Shown here: positions 16,385 through 24,123 of the stretch, in pieces
Numbering within the stretch: position 1 is the stretch's first letter
Layout of the letters: every line of letters starts with the position of its first letter
DNA from: Cyanobacteria bacterium RI_101
GTDB lineage: Bacteria > Cyanobacteriota > Cyanobacteriia > Cyanobacteriales > Microcystaceae
Reading direction: 5' to 3'
DNA length: 45,326 bases
Assembly (NCBI GenBank): GCA_016471375.1
Contig: WGLZ01000058.1
Coordinates: 1 to 45,326 of the forward strand
The notes under the pieces: generated by a model
Seen by the model: the letters and a program-made list of their open reading frames with translations, nothing else
Databases searched by the model: none
What the model was told of the DNA's origin: nothing
Made by a program: the position numbers and the translations under genes

Positions 16385-19300
16385 CTCATTTGTTCGGGCG
16401 CCGGTTGAGATTCGTTGGCTAGGCGGGAAATCTCTGGCCAGGAAATCACTAGGCTGTTATAACTAATAGCTTCCTGAGTCCAGCCTTTTCTGTCGCACAG
16501 GTTATACAGTCGATAGGCTAAGTCGCGGGCAATTTCCCCTTGATCGCCGAGTTTGGCTAGGAGATCCGCCGCGCCGGTTTCGCCTTTCTTGTCGAGGGCA
16601 TGGATAAGGACTTGGGTGAGGAACCAGTGGGGGGCGTTGGAGGGAATAGATGACAGGGAACTGGGAACAGAATTTTCACTATTCCCTCTTCCCTCTTCCC
16701 TCTTCCCTTTTTTCTGGCCAATTTCTTCGCGGGGCAGTAGACGCGCTTTTCCGGCTTTGGCTTCGAGGATTCCGGCATCCACTAGCCCTTGGACGCTGGT
16801 TACTCTGGCTTTGCTCAGTAGTTCAGCTTCACCGTAGGGGCCGGGGTTGAATTGATATTGCTCGAACCAGGTCAGGGCCCAACGGGTATCACTATCAAAT
16901 TCCCCTTCTTGTTCGGTTAAAAATTCGTCGAGGAGTTGGTTGATCAGTTGCAGGGCTGTCCGTACTCTGAGGGGTGAGCCATCGTTTTCGAGGACGGCGG
17001 CATATTGGGAATAAATGGCCATGCCGGGGCCAATACTGGCTTGTGCCAAATCCACGGGGGCGATGTTGCCTTGCTGGAGGGTTTTTAGTGCTCTGGGTAA
17101 TTTGTCGTTAAGTTCCTTAATGAACTGGCGGCGGCTAGTTTTGGGGGCATTAGCGGGACGGGGACGGCATACGAGGACGATGGAAGATGCTAGGGCATTA
17201 GAGCCTATATTTCTTGTTCGAGCTTCTCGCTCTGTTTTTAGTGGCCAGGTTCCGCCAATGCTGAAATTAGCTTGCATTAAGCCTTCTAAGATGGTTTCCC
17301 AACCTGTAGATGCAATTTGATCCTCGCTATCTGATTCCGTCTGTTTAAGGGCGTAATAAACGGTAAAGGGATAGTTTTGATGGGTTATTGTATTAACGCG
17401 ATGAAAAACTTTTGTTAGTCCTGTTTCAAAAAATTCTTTGGCTTTGGCTTTACTTCCATGACGAAAATTGTCTGCCACCATTTCTTGGGCTTTTGGTACT
17501 AGCAACGTTCCAAATATTTCAGGATAAATTTCCCCAACAGAGTGCCGCAACCAAACATAAAAGAAATCAGAAAGATCGGCATAAGGAACTGCGTCATAAT
17601 ATGGAGGATCTGACGACATTATTTTAGGCTTTAAATCATTACAATAAAATTCTTTTGCATCATGTTGAAATGAAATTCCTGAAGATGTTTGAAATCCTAC
17701 TGAGTCTATTCCTTTCAACATCCTTTCAAATAAATTATGCAAACTACCCGAAGACTCACAAAAAAGATTACTTTCTGCAAAATCCCAGGTCATCGGAATG
17801 GCTTGGCGAGCAAAAACATTTCGCATTTGTTCATTGACAGAGTTCCAACTACAAACAGTTGATTGATGATTTGCAATTTGATCAATAAGAAAAGCTAAGT
17901 AAACGGCGATCGCCTCTCCATAAGCCCTTGCTCCTTGTCCCCCTTCCGCTAAGGGTTGATCATCATCGGGTAAACCAGTCGCTATAGCATCTTGAATTGC
18001 CTTTTCCTTCGCTTCACTCACCAAATCACTAAAGGTTGTCAGGGCAACTAATTGGCGATCTGTGAATAAATGAGCGTGTTCTGTCATGCCATAATTTTGC
18101 ACACGAAACCCTAATGCTTCTTTCGGTAACTTAGTGTTAGGTTTCCAATCTGGTTGGGCAGATAAAGCAATTTCTTCCTGCTCCGGCGTTGGCGACAAAT
18201 AAACCCGTCCCCCCTGACCTTCCGCCACGATCGCCATCAACTGTTGACCCATTCGCCCCGCTTTTCCCTCACTGCGGACATGATCCAACGGCACAGGGGT
18301 TTCACACGCCAAACAGACCGCCCCCTTACGTTCCACCGTACCCTCCGGCGCTTTTCCTTTCCCCGTTTTCACCTCAAAGCGAATGCGAGGAGTGAGAAGT
18401 GAGGAGTGAGAAGTAAGAGGAGAAACTTCATCTACACTCCCATCTCCCTTCTCTTTCCTCTCTTCTACAACAGGCTCCACCCAAGCCTCCTTACCCTTCT
18501 TCGTCGAAAGCTGAAACGATCGCACCAACGGCATCCGACAACCACAGGCCGGATTGGGACAAGTAACAGTTCTAGCCCATAACCAAGCAATGACGGTGAG
18601 AAGAGAGGTGTTAGGAGTGAGTTGTGAGGGATTAGGAGAAGAGTTGGTAGGAGTGAGTTGTGAGGGAGCATTCTCATTCCTCACTCCTCGTTCCTCACTT
18701 CTCGTTCCTCCTGTCTCACTGCTAACTTTTGGATACAAATGCCCGATACGTTTAAACGCCTCCTCTCGCATCCATTCCCCGTAATACCGCACATCCGCCG
18801 CCAACCCTTGGGCCCCTTTGTAGAAGTGAGAGGTTAGGAGAGAGGAATTAGGAGAGAGTTGAGGAATTAGGAGAGAGGAGTTAGGAGAGAGTTGAGAGGA
18901 AATAGTCTTGTTCCTCACTTCTCCATCCTCACTCCTCACTTCTCCACCCTCACTCCTCTCTTCTCCACCCTCACTCCTCTCTTCCCCCGCCGCAACGTCG
19001 TTAACATTCGACTCACTTCGTCCAATAACCCCCGCAATTGAGCCGTCTGATCCTTCGGGAACCACCCCAGAGCCTCGCACAGCGTTAGTAACGTCTCCAC
19101 CTCCGCTAGAGATCCCTGAGCGATCGCCAGAAAGTGAGCCTTCTCCTTGTCCGACTCCCTCGTCCACCCCTCCGCTATATTGGCTGGAATAGAGACCACA
19201 GCCCGCGTGATTTGAGAACGCATTCCGTAGGTTTCTTCCTTCGGTAACTTCGGCGTCAGCTGATAAACGGCGATCGCCGCCTTCATAGCTTTCTGCCAAA

Positions 19301-19965
19301 CGATCAAATCCTTGTACGCCATCCTCGTTCCTCACTCCTAATAACTCGTTTCTAGAAACTGGATTCACCGGCGCCTGATCCTTAAACCTCGGCGGAATCT
19401 CGATTAACGCCTTATTGATTAACACTGCCACCGGATTGAGATCGCTGGCATGGGCTTCCAACCCCAACCGCTGAGCCTCCAAGGGAATCGAGCCACCCCC
19501 CGCGAACGGGTCATAGGCCGGCGGCGCGTACCGGGCAATATAATCCCGCACCGCATCGGGTTGAGTTGGGGGTTCCTCCCCCCGCTCCCAGGCCAAACAG
19601 CGGGCAATCTCCCGCTGAGCCTCATTGATCACCTCTGGCTCCTTAATATCATCCCAGGACACCAAGCCCCGTACCACCTGCTTTGTAGCGCCCTTCTTAT
19701 CCGTCTCCGTCTCAAAGCGCCCCAAAATATCAAACAACCGTTGCCGTTCCCGCTTTTGTGCCTCCTCCGTTGGGAACCGATCCGGCCAGCTAGATGGATC
19801 ATCCACCAAAGAAGCCCACAACACCGCCCGACAAGCCGCTAAAGGGCGCCGCGCCCACCAGAGATGAAGCGTCGAAGGATGACCATGACGGATCGACTTC
19901 TCCCGCGCCGATTCCGCATTGATGGCCTCTAGGGGTAAAGCCACTTCGATGAGTTTTTTACGCAT
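16375..19965 (-). CDS. DUF1156 DNA methylase with in-frame repeat inserts
   Basis: This 1196-residue predicted N6/N4 DNA methyltransferase starts with the DUF1156 region (EVALPLEAINAESAREKSIRHGHPSTLHLWWARRP pattern, residues 6-40). It shows the AdoMet motif DPFAGGGSIPLEAQ near 153 and the catalytic motif SSDPPYYDAVPYADLSDFFY near 789. It is a likely modification component of the island. The frame is interrupted, without being broken, by low-complexity inserts: about residues 204-380 (containing another gene), about 413-457, about 498-526, and about 1085-1108. Family-like sequence resumes after each (GAQGLAADVRYYGEWM after the first). Whether this long form is active is unknown. It is separated from the upstream helicase by 148 bases with a possible promoter. 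Confidence 0.85.
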   Translation of the reverse strand: MRKKLIEVALPLEAINAESAREKSIRHGHPSTLHLWWARRPLAACRAVLWASLVDDPSSWPDRFPTEEAQKRERQRLFDILGRFETETDKKGATKQVVRGLVSWDDIKEPEVINEAQREIARCLAWERGEEPPTQPDAVRDYIARYAPPAYDPFAGGGSIPLEAQRLGLEAHASDLNPVAVLINKALIEIPPRFKDQAPVNPVSRNELLGVRNEDGVQGFDRLAESYEGGDRRLSADAEVTEGRNLRNAFSNHAGCGLYSSQYSGGVDEGVGQGEGSLSGDRSGISSGGGDVTNAVRGSGVVPEGSDGSIAGVIGRSESNVNDVAAGEERSEGGEERSEGGEVRSEDGEVRNKTISSQLSPNSSLLIPQLSPNSSLLTSHFYKGAQGLAADVRYYGEWMREEAFKRIGHLYPKVSSETGGTRSEERGVRNENAPSQLTPTNSSPNPSQLTPNTSLLTVIAWLWARTVTCPNPACGCRMPLVRSFQLSTKKGKEAWVEPVVEERKEKGDGSVDEVSPLTSHSSLLTPRIRFEVKTGKGKAPEGTVERKGAVCLACETPVPLDHVRSEGKAGRMGQQLMAIVAEGQGGRVYLSPTPEQEEIALSAQPDWKPNTKLPKEALGFRVQNYGMTEHAHLFTDRQLVALTTFSDLVSEAKEKAIQDAIATGLPDDDQPLAEGGQGARAYGEAIAVYLAFLIDQIANHQSTVCSWNSVNEQMRNVFARQAIPMTWDFAESNLFCESSGSLHNLFERMLKGIDSVGFQTSSGISFQHDAKEFYCNDLKPKIMSSDPPYYDAVPYADLSDFFYVWLRHSVGEIYPEIFGTLLVPKAQEMVADNFRHGSKAKAKEFFETGLTKVFHRVNTITHQNYPFTVYYALKQTESDSEDQIASTGWETILEGLMQANFSIGGTWPLKTEREARTRNIGSNALASSIVLVCRPRPANAPKTSRRQFIKELNDKLPRALKTLQQGNIAPVDLAQASIGPGMAIYSQYAAVLENDGSPLRVRTALQLINQLLDEFLTEQEGEFDSDTRWALTWFEQYQFNPGPYGEAELLSKARVTSVQGLVDAGILEAKAGKARLLPREEIGQKKGKREEGRGNSENSVPSSLSSIPSNAPHWFLTQVLIHALDKKGETGAADLLAKLGDQGEIARDLAYRLYNLCDRKGWTQEAISYNSLVISWPEISRLANESQPAPEQMSFL
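16640..16712 (-). repeat. Heptad-repeat hairpin inserted in methylase (C-terminal)
   Basis: On the coding strand, purine heptads of the type GGGAAGA are followed by a short spacer and a pyrimidine arm with TTCCCAGTTCCCTG, so the RNA can fold back. In the methylase it encodes a KKGKREEGRGNSENSVPSS-type peptide between the LPREE and APHWFLTQVL parts of the protein. Confidence 0.7.
18386..18472 (-). repeat. Heptad-repeat hairpin inserted in methylase (third insert)
   Basis: On the coding strand, purine-rich units (AAGAGAGGAAAGAGAAGGGA) are followed by pyrimidine-rich units (CTCACTTCTCACTCCTC), encoding a peptide with SPLTSHSSLLTPR. It has the same purine-arm then pyrimidine-arm build as the other inserts, and the methylase frame continues on both sides. 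Confidence 0.65.
18595..18722 (-). repeat. Heptad-repeat hairpin inserted in methylase (second insert)
   Basis: The coding strand has GAGGAACGAGAAGTGAGGAA-type units, then AATGCTCCC, then CAACTCACTCCTA-type units. The purine arm can pair with the pyrimidine arm. It adds a RSEERGVRNENAPSQLTP-type peptide between the family-like segments RIGHLYPKV and IAWLWARTVTCPNPACG. Confidence 0.7.
18821..18978 (-). repeat. Heptad-repeat hairpin downstream of the nested four-helix-bundle gene
   Basis: The coding strand shows repeats of GGAGTGAGGGTGGAGAAGAGA, a spacer ACAAGACTATTTC, and then repeats of CAACTCTCTCCTAA. The purine part encodes the tail of the nested four-helix-bundle protein (RGVRVEKRGVRVEK) and, in the methylase frame, EERSEGG units. 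A short related segment (TTAGGAGTGAGGAACGAGG) precedes the nested gene at 19323-19341, so the nested gene is bracketed by repeat sequence. Confidence 0.75.
18936..19322 (-). CDS. Four-helix-bundle (S23/IVS, Avd-like) protein nested inside the methylase gene
   Basis: This 128-residue protein reads on the same strand as the methylase but in a different frame. It begins MAYKDLIVWQKAMKAAIAVYQL and contains LPKEETYGMRSQITRAVVSIPANIAEGWTRES, the hallmark of the four-helix-bundle family of 23S rRNA intervening-sequence proteins, related to Avd of diversity-generating retroelements. Its C-terminus runs into the heptad repeats (RGVRVEKRGVRVEK). A Shine-Dalgarno-like GAGGA precedes the ATG. In this interval the methylase frame encodes Gly/Ser/Glu-rich sequence unlike a folded domain, so the four-helix-bundle frame is the evolved one. 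The methylase frame is probably a by-product that stays open. It probably arrived as a repeat-bracketed insert. Confidence 0.85.
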   Translation of the reverse strand: MAYKDLIVWQKAMKAAIAVYQLTPKLPKEETYGMRSQITRAVVSIPANIAEGWTRESDKEKAHFLAIAQGSLAEVETLLTLCEALGWFPKDQTAQLRGLLDEVSRMLTTLRRGKRGVRVEKRGVRVEK

Positions 19966-20008
19966 GGGAGAGTTAATAAGTCCTACTTAAGAACGCAAAG
20001 GTGAGGAT

Positions 20009-20031
20009 AATCAACGATTTTACCGTTGATT
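20009..20031. promoter_or_regulatory. Inverted repeat between helicase and methylase genes
   Basis: AATCAACG and CGTTGATT are perfect 8-base arms around a 7-base loop, 44 bases upstream of the methylase start. It could be an operator dyad or an RNA hairpin in the leader. No T-tract follows on the coding strand, so it is not a convincing terminator. Confidence 0.5.
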
Positions 20032-20091
20032 GATAAGTGTTGATCCTGGCATTTGTCGGATATTCAATAAAAGTTTTAAATCTTTTTAAAT

Positions 20092-20097
20092 ATTATA
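20092..20097 (-). promoter_or_regulatory. Possible -10 element for the methylase operon
   Basis: TATAAT occurs on the minus strand 127 bases upstream of the methylase ATG, with no good -35 hexamer at the usual spacing. Together with the 148-base gap after the helicase, it suggests that the methylase and downstream genes may have their own promoter. Confidence 0.35.
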
Positions 20098-20113
20098 GTT
20101 GGCATACAGACCT

Positions 20114-23100
20114 TTATTGAGGTTCCCCCCTTTCCCATAATGCCCGCCAATCATAATTAACGCTACAGGCTCCCCAATCCGGTTCCTTCTCAAACGGCGC
20201 TCGTACATAACGCACCTCGCAACCGGCTAGATCCGCTTGATAATCCCTCCCCGATTCCTTAACCCGAAACGCGTCCCCCTCTGGAAAATCCGCCGCCGGC
20301 ACCGAGACCAAGGCCAAGAGAAAATTATCGGGCTTATTGAGGGCAGTTAAAACCTCGTTTTTGGTCACCGTCACCGTGGTAGCCCCGACGATCCGCCCCT
20401 TGACCTCAATAAACCGCAAATGGCCCGTCTCTGGGATCTGAGACTCAATATCATAGCCACACTTTTTGGCGCTCACGTCCTGGGGTAAATAACCCAACGC
20501 TTTTTCCCGCGCCATGACCGCCCCCATCGCCGCTAACTCCACCCGTTTAGTTTCTCTAGCAAATAGACTGGGTTCCGCGTCCCGTTTCCCTTGACGTCGT
20601 TGTAATAGACCAATAGGAACCACTAGACAACCCCCCACCACTATGGGCGGCATAGGGGACAACTGCCGCTCCTGTTCTAATTCCTCTAAACGCTTTTGTA
20701 GTCGAGCCGCTAGATCGTCAGCCCGTTGTTGGGCCTTAGCGGAATTAAGTTTGGCGTTGAGTTTGCCCGCTTCTTCCTGTCGCCGTAAATCCGCGGCCCG
20801 CTGATCCCAATAGTTAATTTCTTTGGTGAGCCGGTCTTTCACCGCTTGGAGAGTTTTATCAATTAAACGCTCTTTGGGTTCCCGCACGTCTTTGAGGTGA
20901 TTGGGGACTAAATTGGCGATCGCGTAACTGATGGCTTGGCTTTCTAGATTTTGTCCCAGTTGCAGGTTGTTTAAGGAATCGGCGATCGCCTCTTTTTCGG
21001 CGCCGGTGATGGGACGGTAATCCAGATAAGGCGCGTAACCAGCATTGATAGGAGTGAGAGAATAGGTAACAGGAACGCCTAATATCTGTTTTCTCTCTCC
21101 TCTATCCTCTTCCCTCTCTCCTCTACCCTCTTCCCTCTCTCCTCTACCCTCTTCCCTAAACTCCACATACTGCATCCGCCGCGACACCACCCGCCGACGG
21201 CCATCTTTGACGGTGCGGGCGTCTTGAATGGCGTGTTCTAAATAGACCAGAGCGCGAATGGCTTCCCCTGGATCGCTTTCATCCACCAATACCGCTCCCC
21301 GTTTTAATAAATCCCGATGGCGTTCTAGGGTCAAATCTAACGCGGCGTCGAGGAGGGGATGGCCGGGACAGACAAAATCGGCCAGGGGTTTACCCGGCGA
21401 GCTAATCAGACTTTTATCAAAACAGATCCGTTCATAGCGCCGCAGAATCGCGTCTCCTACCCCAATTTGCCGGTCTCTGTTGCGGACGATCGCCGGGACA
21501 TGGGTGATTTCATAACGGCGGGGTTCCCGTTGGCGAATACTGCCCCCCAATCGTTGAAAGGCTTCTAGGAAAAAGGCGGCGATGAAGTAGGGTTGCAACT
21601 TTCGCGCTTCCGCCCGTTCCATATCTTCCCGAATTTTCTGCACCTTGGTGGCGTCCATAGAATCCTGGGCTAGAGCTTTTTCTTCCAATAATTCCTGTAA
21701 ATGCTTTTGATCCAGACGATCGGCAATGACTTGATCTAACTTGGCTTTGACATCCGGGCGATCGCCGTAGCGCACCGCTTCGATCAATAATTCCCGCAGT
21801 TCCTTACCCGCAATGGCCTTCCCCAATACGTCAAACACCTTGCCCCCAAGGGCGGCTTGCTCCACCTCCAACTTTTTCAACAGGGCATAATAGACGTCTC
21901 CTTCCCGGGTTTCCTGAGCCACCAAATTCCAGAGGTGACAAACTTCTGTTTGGCCAATGCGGTGGATACGCCCAAAGCGTTGTTCTAGGCGATTAGGATT
22001 CCAAGGCAGATCGTAATTGACCATCAAATGGGCCCGTTGTAGGTTAATTCCTTCTCCGGCGGCGTCGGTGGCGATTAAGACTTGAACCCCAATATCTTGC
22101 TTAAAGGCTTCCTCCGCTTTTTTGCGTTCCTCCCGCCCCATACCTCCGTGAATAGTGACGATGGCTTCAGGACGCCCCAGTAAGGTGCCAATTTGGCGTA
22201 CTAGATAATTGAGCGTATCCCGATGCTCCGTAAAGATCACTAGTTTAGGGAATAGGGAGTAGGTAATAGGGAGTAGGGGTTTGTTCTCTGTTTCCTGTTC
22301 CCTATCCCCTAGCAACAGGGTTTGTAATAACTTAGACATTTCTTCCCACTTCCGATCCTTACCCCCCCGTCGCACTTGTAGCGCCAATTTCTCTAATCGT
22401 TCCAACAGTCGTATCTCAGTTTTCAACTCGGCGATCGTCCGGGCCGCCGTCGCTTGATCCACCACTTCTTCTTCCGTGGCTTCCCGTTCGGCGCTGGCCG
22501 CATCATCAAAGTCATCATCCCAATCTTCTGGGTCAATAGTCAGACCAAAGTCCAACTCGGCTGCGCCGCCCCGTTTCAGAATTTCCTCTTCCCGCAGTCG
22601 TTTTTGTAACCGTTCCCGCCGTCGTTGTAAGGATTGATAAATGGCTTCTGGCGAAGAGGCCAAACGCCGTTGCAGGATGGTCAGGGCAAACCCCACCGTG
22701 CCTTTACGCCCATCATTTTTAAGGCTCTCCGCTCGGTCAAATTCTTCCCGCACATAGTCCGTCACCTGCCGATACAAAATCGCCTCTTGGTCAGAGAGAA
22801 CATACTGCACCGTATGGGCCCGTCGCTCGGGGAAGAGGGGTTTACCGTCAAATTTCAACAAATCTTCTTTAATCAAGCGCCGCATCAAGTCTGATGTATC
22901 GCAGACATGAACCCCGTCCCGAAATCGTCCTTCAAAGCGATCGCCGTCCAGTAAAGCTAAAAATAATTGAAAATCTTCTTCCTTTCCGTTGTGGGGCGTC
23001 GCTGTCATCAACAGAAAATGACGGGTCAGAGTCGAAAGTAACTTGCCCAACTTATAGCGTTTAGTCTCTCGAATTTCTCCCCCAAAAAAAGAGGCCGATA

Positions 23101-23902
23101 GCTTGTGGGCTTCATCCACCACCACTAAATCCCAATCCGTCCGTTCCAGCTTGGCCTTAATCTCCTCGTTGCGGCTCAATTTATCCAATCGGGCGATTGT
23201 CAAGGGCATTTCCGCAAAAGCATTTCCCGTCCGGGCCGCTTCCAGGCGATCGTTAGTCAGAATTTCAAAAGGCAAATGAAACTTCTGGAATAATTCATCC
23301 TGCCATTGCACCGCTAAACTCCCCGGACAGACAATCAAGCATCGCTGTAAGTCCCCCCGGATTAATAACTCCCGGATCAGCAATCCTGCCATGATCGTTT
23401 TCCCGGCCCCCGGATCGTCCGCCAGCATAAACCGCAATGGCTGGCGCATCAGCATCTCACTGTAGACTGCTGTAATTTGATGGGGTAACGGCTCCACCAA
23501 AGAAGTATGTACTGCCAAAAGCGGATCGAATAGATGGGCAAGACGAATGCGATGGGCTTCAGACGCCAACCGCAATAATGCCCCATCCCCATCAAAGCTC
23601 CAGCGTTGTCCGGCCGTCGCAATTTCTAGCCCCGCTTCCCGTTCCCGCAGTAGCAAATCAACTTGGGGTTGACCTTCGGCGTCTTTATAAGTCAGTTCCA
23701 CCACATCGCTACCATGCCACTGAATATCAATGACGGTCACAACTTGGTTGGGCAGTATTCCCTTGAGAGACGCCCCACGGGTAAGGTCTTCTAGTCGCGT
23801 CACAACATGATTGGGAAAGATATTTAATAAACCTAATTTACCAGAAGCTACTGCTAAGGCTCTTGATTTTGCGGGGTTTGAAACGGCGCCGAAGAGGATC
23901 AT
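20114..23902 (-). CDS. SNF2-type helicase with C-terminal DUF3883, predicted defence protein
   Basis: This 1262-residue superfamily 2 ATPase has Walker A LADDPGAGKTIMAGLLI near residue 160, DEAH in VVVDEAHKLS near 261, motif III LLMTATPHNGK, and the C-terminal lobe motifs VLIATDAAGEGINLQRAHLMVNYD and RFGRIHRIGQ near 642. A DUF3883 domain with GYDIESQ and FIEVKGR lies near residues 1134-1195. Helicases of this type accompany methylases in DISARM-like and other defence islands. Two heptad-repeat inserts lie in frame at about residues 530-552 and 915-950. The homologous part seems to begin at TRLEDLTRGASLKGILPNQVV, where a GTG at 23803 could be the true start; the first 33 residues may be an extension. 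It is the first gene of the island. Confidence 0.87.
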   Translation of the reverse strand: MILFGAVSNPAKSRALAVASGKLGLLNIFPNHVVTRLEDLTRGASLKGILPNQVVTVIDIQWHGSDVVELTYKDAEGQPQVDLLLREREAGLEIATAGQRWSFDGDGALLRLASEAHRIRLAHLFDPLLAVHTSLVEPLPHQITAVYSEMLMRQPLRFMLADDPGAGKTIMAGLLIRELLIRGDLQRCLIVCPGSLAVQWQDELFQKFHLPFEILTNDRLEAARTGNAFAEMPLTIARLDKLSRNEEIKAKLERTDWDLVVVDEAHKLSASFFGGEIRETKRYKLGKLLSTLTRHFLLMTATPHNGKEEDFQLFLALLDGDRFEGRFRDGVHVCDTSDLMRRLIKEDLLKFDGKPLFPERRAHTVQYVLSDQEAILYRQVTDYVREEFDRAESLKNDGRKGTVGFALTILQRRLASSPEAIYQSLQRRRERLQKRLREEEILKRGGAAELDFGLTIDPEDWDDDFDDAASAEREATEEEVVDQATAARTIAELKTEIRLLERLEKLALQVRRGGKDRKWEEMSKLLQTLLLGDREQETENKPLLPITYSLFPKLVIFTEHRDTLNYLVRQIGTLLGRPEAIVTIHGGMGREERKKAEEAFKQDIGVQVLIATDAAGEGINLQRAHLMVNYDLPWNPNRLEQRFGRIHRIGQTEVCHLWNLVAQETREGDVYYALLKKLEVEQAALGGKVFDVLGKAIAGKELRELLIEAVRYGDRPDVKAKLDQVIADRLDQKHLQELLEEKALAQDSMDATKVQKIREDMERAEARKLQPYFIAAFFLEAFQRLGGSIRQREPRRYEITHVPAIVRNRDRQIGVGDAILRRYERICFDKSLISSPGKPLADFVCPGHPLLDAALDLTLERHRDLLKRGAVLVDESDPGEAIRALVYLEHAIQDARTVKDGRRRVVSRRMQYVEFREEGRGEREEGRGEREEDRGERKQILGVPVTYSLTPINAGYAPYLDYRPITGAEKEAIADSLNNLQLGQNLESQAISYAIANLVPNHLKDVREPKERLIDKTLQAVKDRLTKEINYWDQRAADLRRQEEAGKLNAKLNSAKAQQRADDLAARLQKRLEELEQERQLSPMPPIVVGGCLVVPIGLLQRRQGKRDAEPSLFARETKRVELAAMGAVMAREKALGYLPQDVSAKKCGYDIESQIPETGHLRFIEVKGRIVGATTVTVTKNEVLTALNKPDNFLLALVSVPAADFPEGDAFRVKESGRDYQADLAGCEVRYVRAPFEKEPDWGACSVNYDWRALWERGEPQ
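21047..21157 (-). repeat. Heptad-repeat hairpin inserted in helicase (second insert)
   Basis: On the coding strand, three near-identical copies of GGGAAGAGGGTAGAGGAGAGA are followed by an AAACAGATATTAGGCG spacer and a pyrimidine arm (CCTATTCTCTCACTCCTA). In the helicase it encodes REEGRGEREEGRGEREEDRG and a following SLTPIN-like stretch, between FREEG and the resumed family sequence GYAPYLDYRPI. Confidence 0.75.
22246..22312 (-). repeat. Heptad-repeat hairpin inserted in helicase (first insert)
   Basis: The coding strand has GGGGATAGGGAACAGGAAAC, then CAAACCCCTACTCCCTATTA and CCTACTCCCTATTCCC, so the arms can pair. It encodes GDREQETENKPLLPITYSLF, directly before the conserved KLVIFTEHRDTLNYL helicase segment. 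Confidence 0.7.
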
Positions 23903-23980
23903 GGCATAAGCTTAGGCTAGCAAGGGGGAAACACCGCTCACCAGCCGGTCTTCGCTGATTTCTGGTTCTCCCCCTTCGCA

Positions 23981-24105
23981 AGCTACCGCGTACACAGATC
24001 TTCCCCAAAACTCCTTTTGCCCCCCTGCCCCCCAAGTTTGGGGGGAGATTGAGACTTTTTTGAGTTCAAAGTCCCCCAGAATTGGGGGATTTAGGGGGCT
24101 GATTG
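23981..24105 (-). repeat. MITE-like repeat at right edge of island
   Basis: It begins AGCTACCGCGTACACAGATC, which matches the reverse complement of the right end of the copy at 196-344, and continues into C-rich/G-rich hairpins (GCCCCCCAAGTTTGGGGGG and CCCCCAGAATTGGGGG). The second inverted end is not recognisable. It lies between the helicase start and the cytochrome gene, at the right boundary of the acquired block. Confidence 0.65.
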
Positions 24106-24123
24106 ACCCTTGTTAAACAGTCT

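Noticed and set aside
18821-18978. Tandem short repeats that could suggest a CRISPR array or minisatellite
   Set aside because: Units are only 7-21 bases, degenerate and without unique spacers. They form purine and pyrimidine arms and are part of open reading frames.
18908-19192. Plus-strand open frame opposite the nested four-helix-bundle gene
   Set aside because: Its Ser/Pro-rich product is a by-product of the pyrimidine-rich repeats on that strand and resembles no protein family.
23803-23902. Separate small gene upstream of the helicase
   Set aside because: The 33 codons are in frame with the helicase and have no stop. They are either an N-terminal extension or leader sequence before a GTG start.
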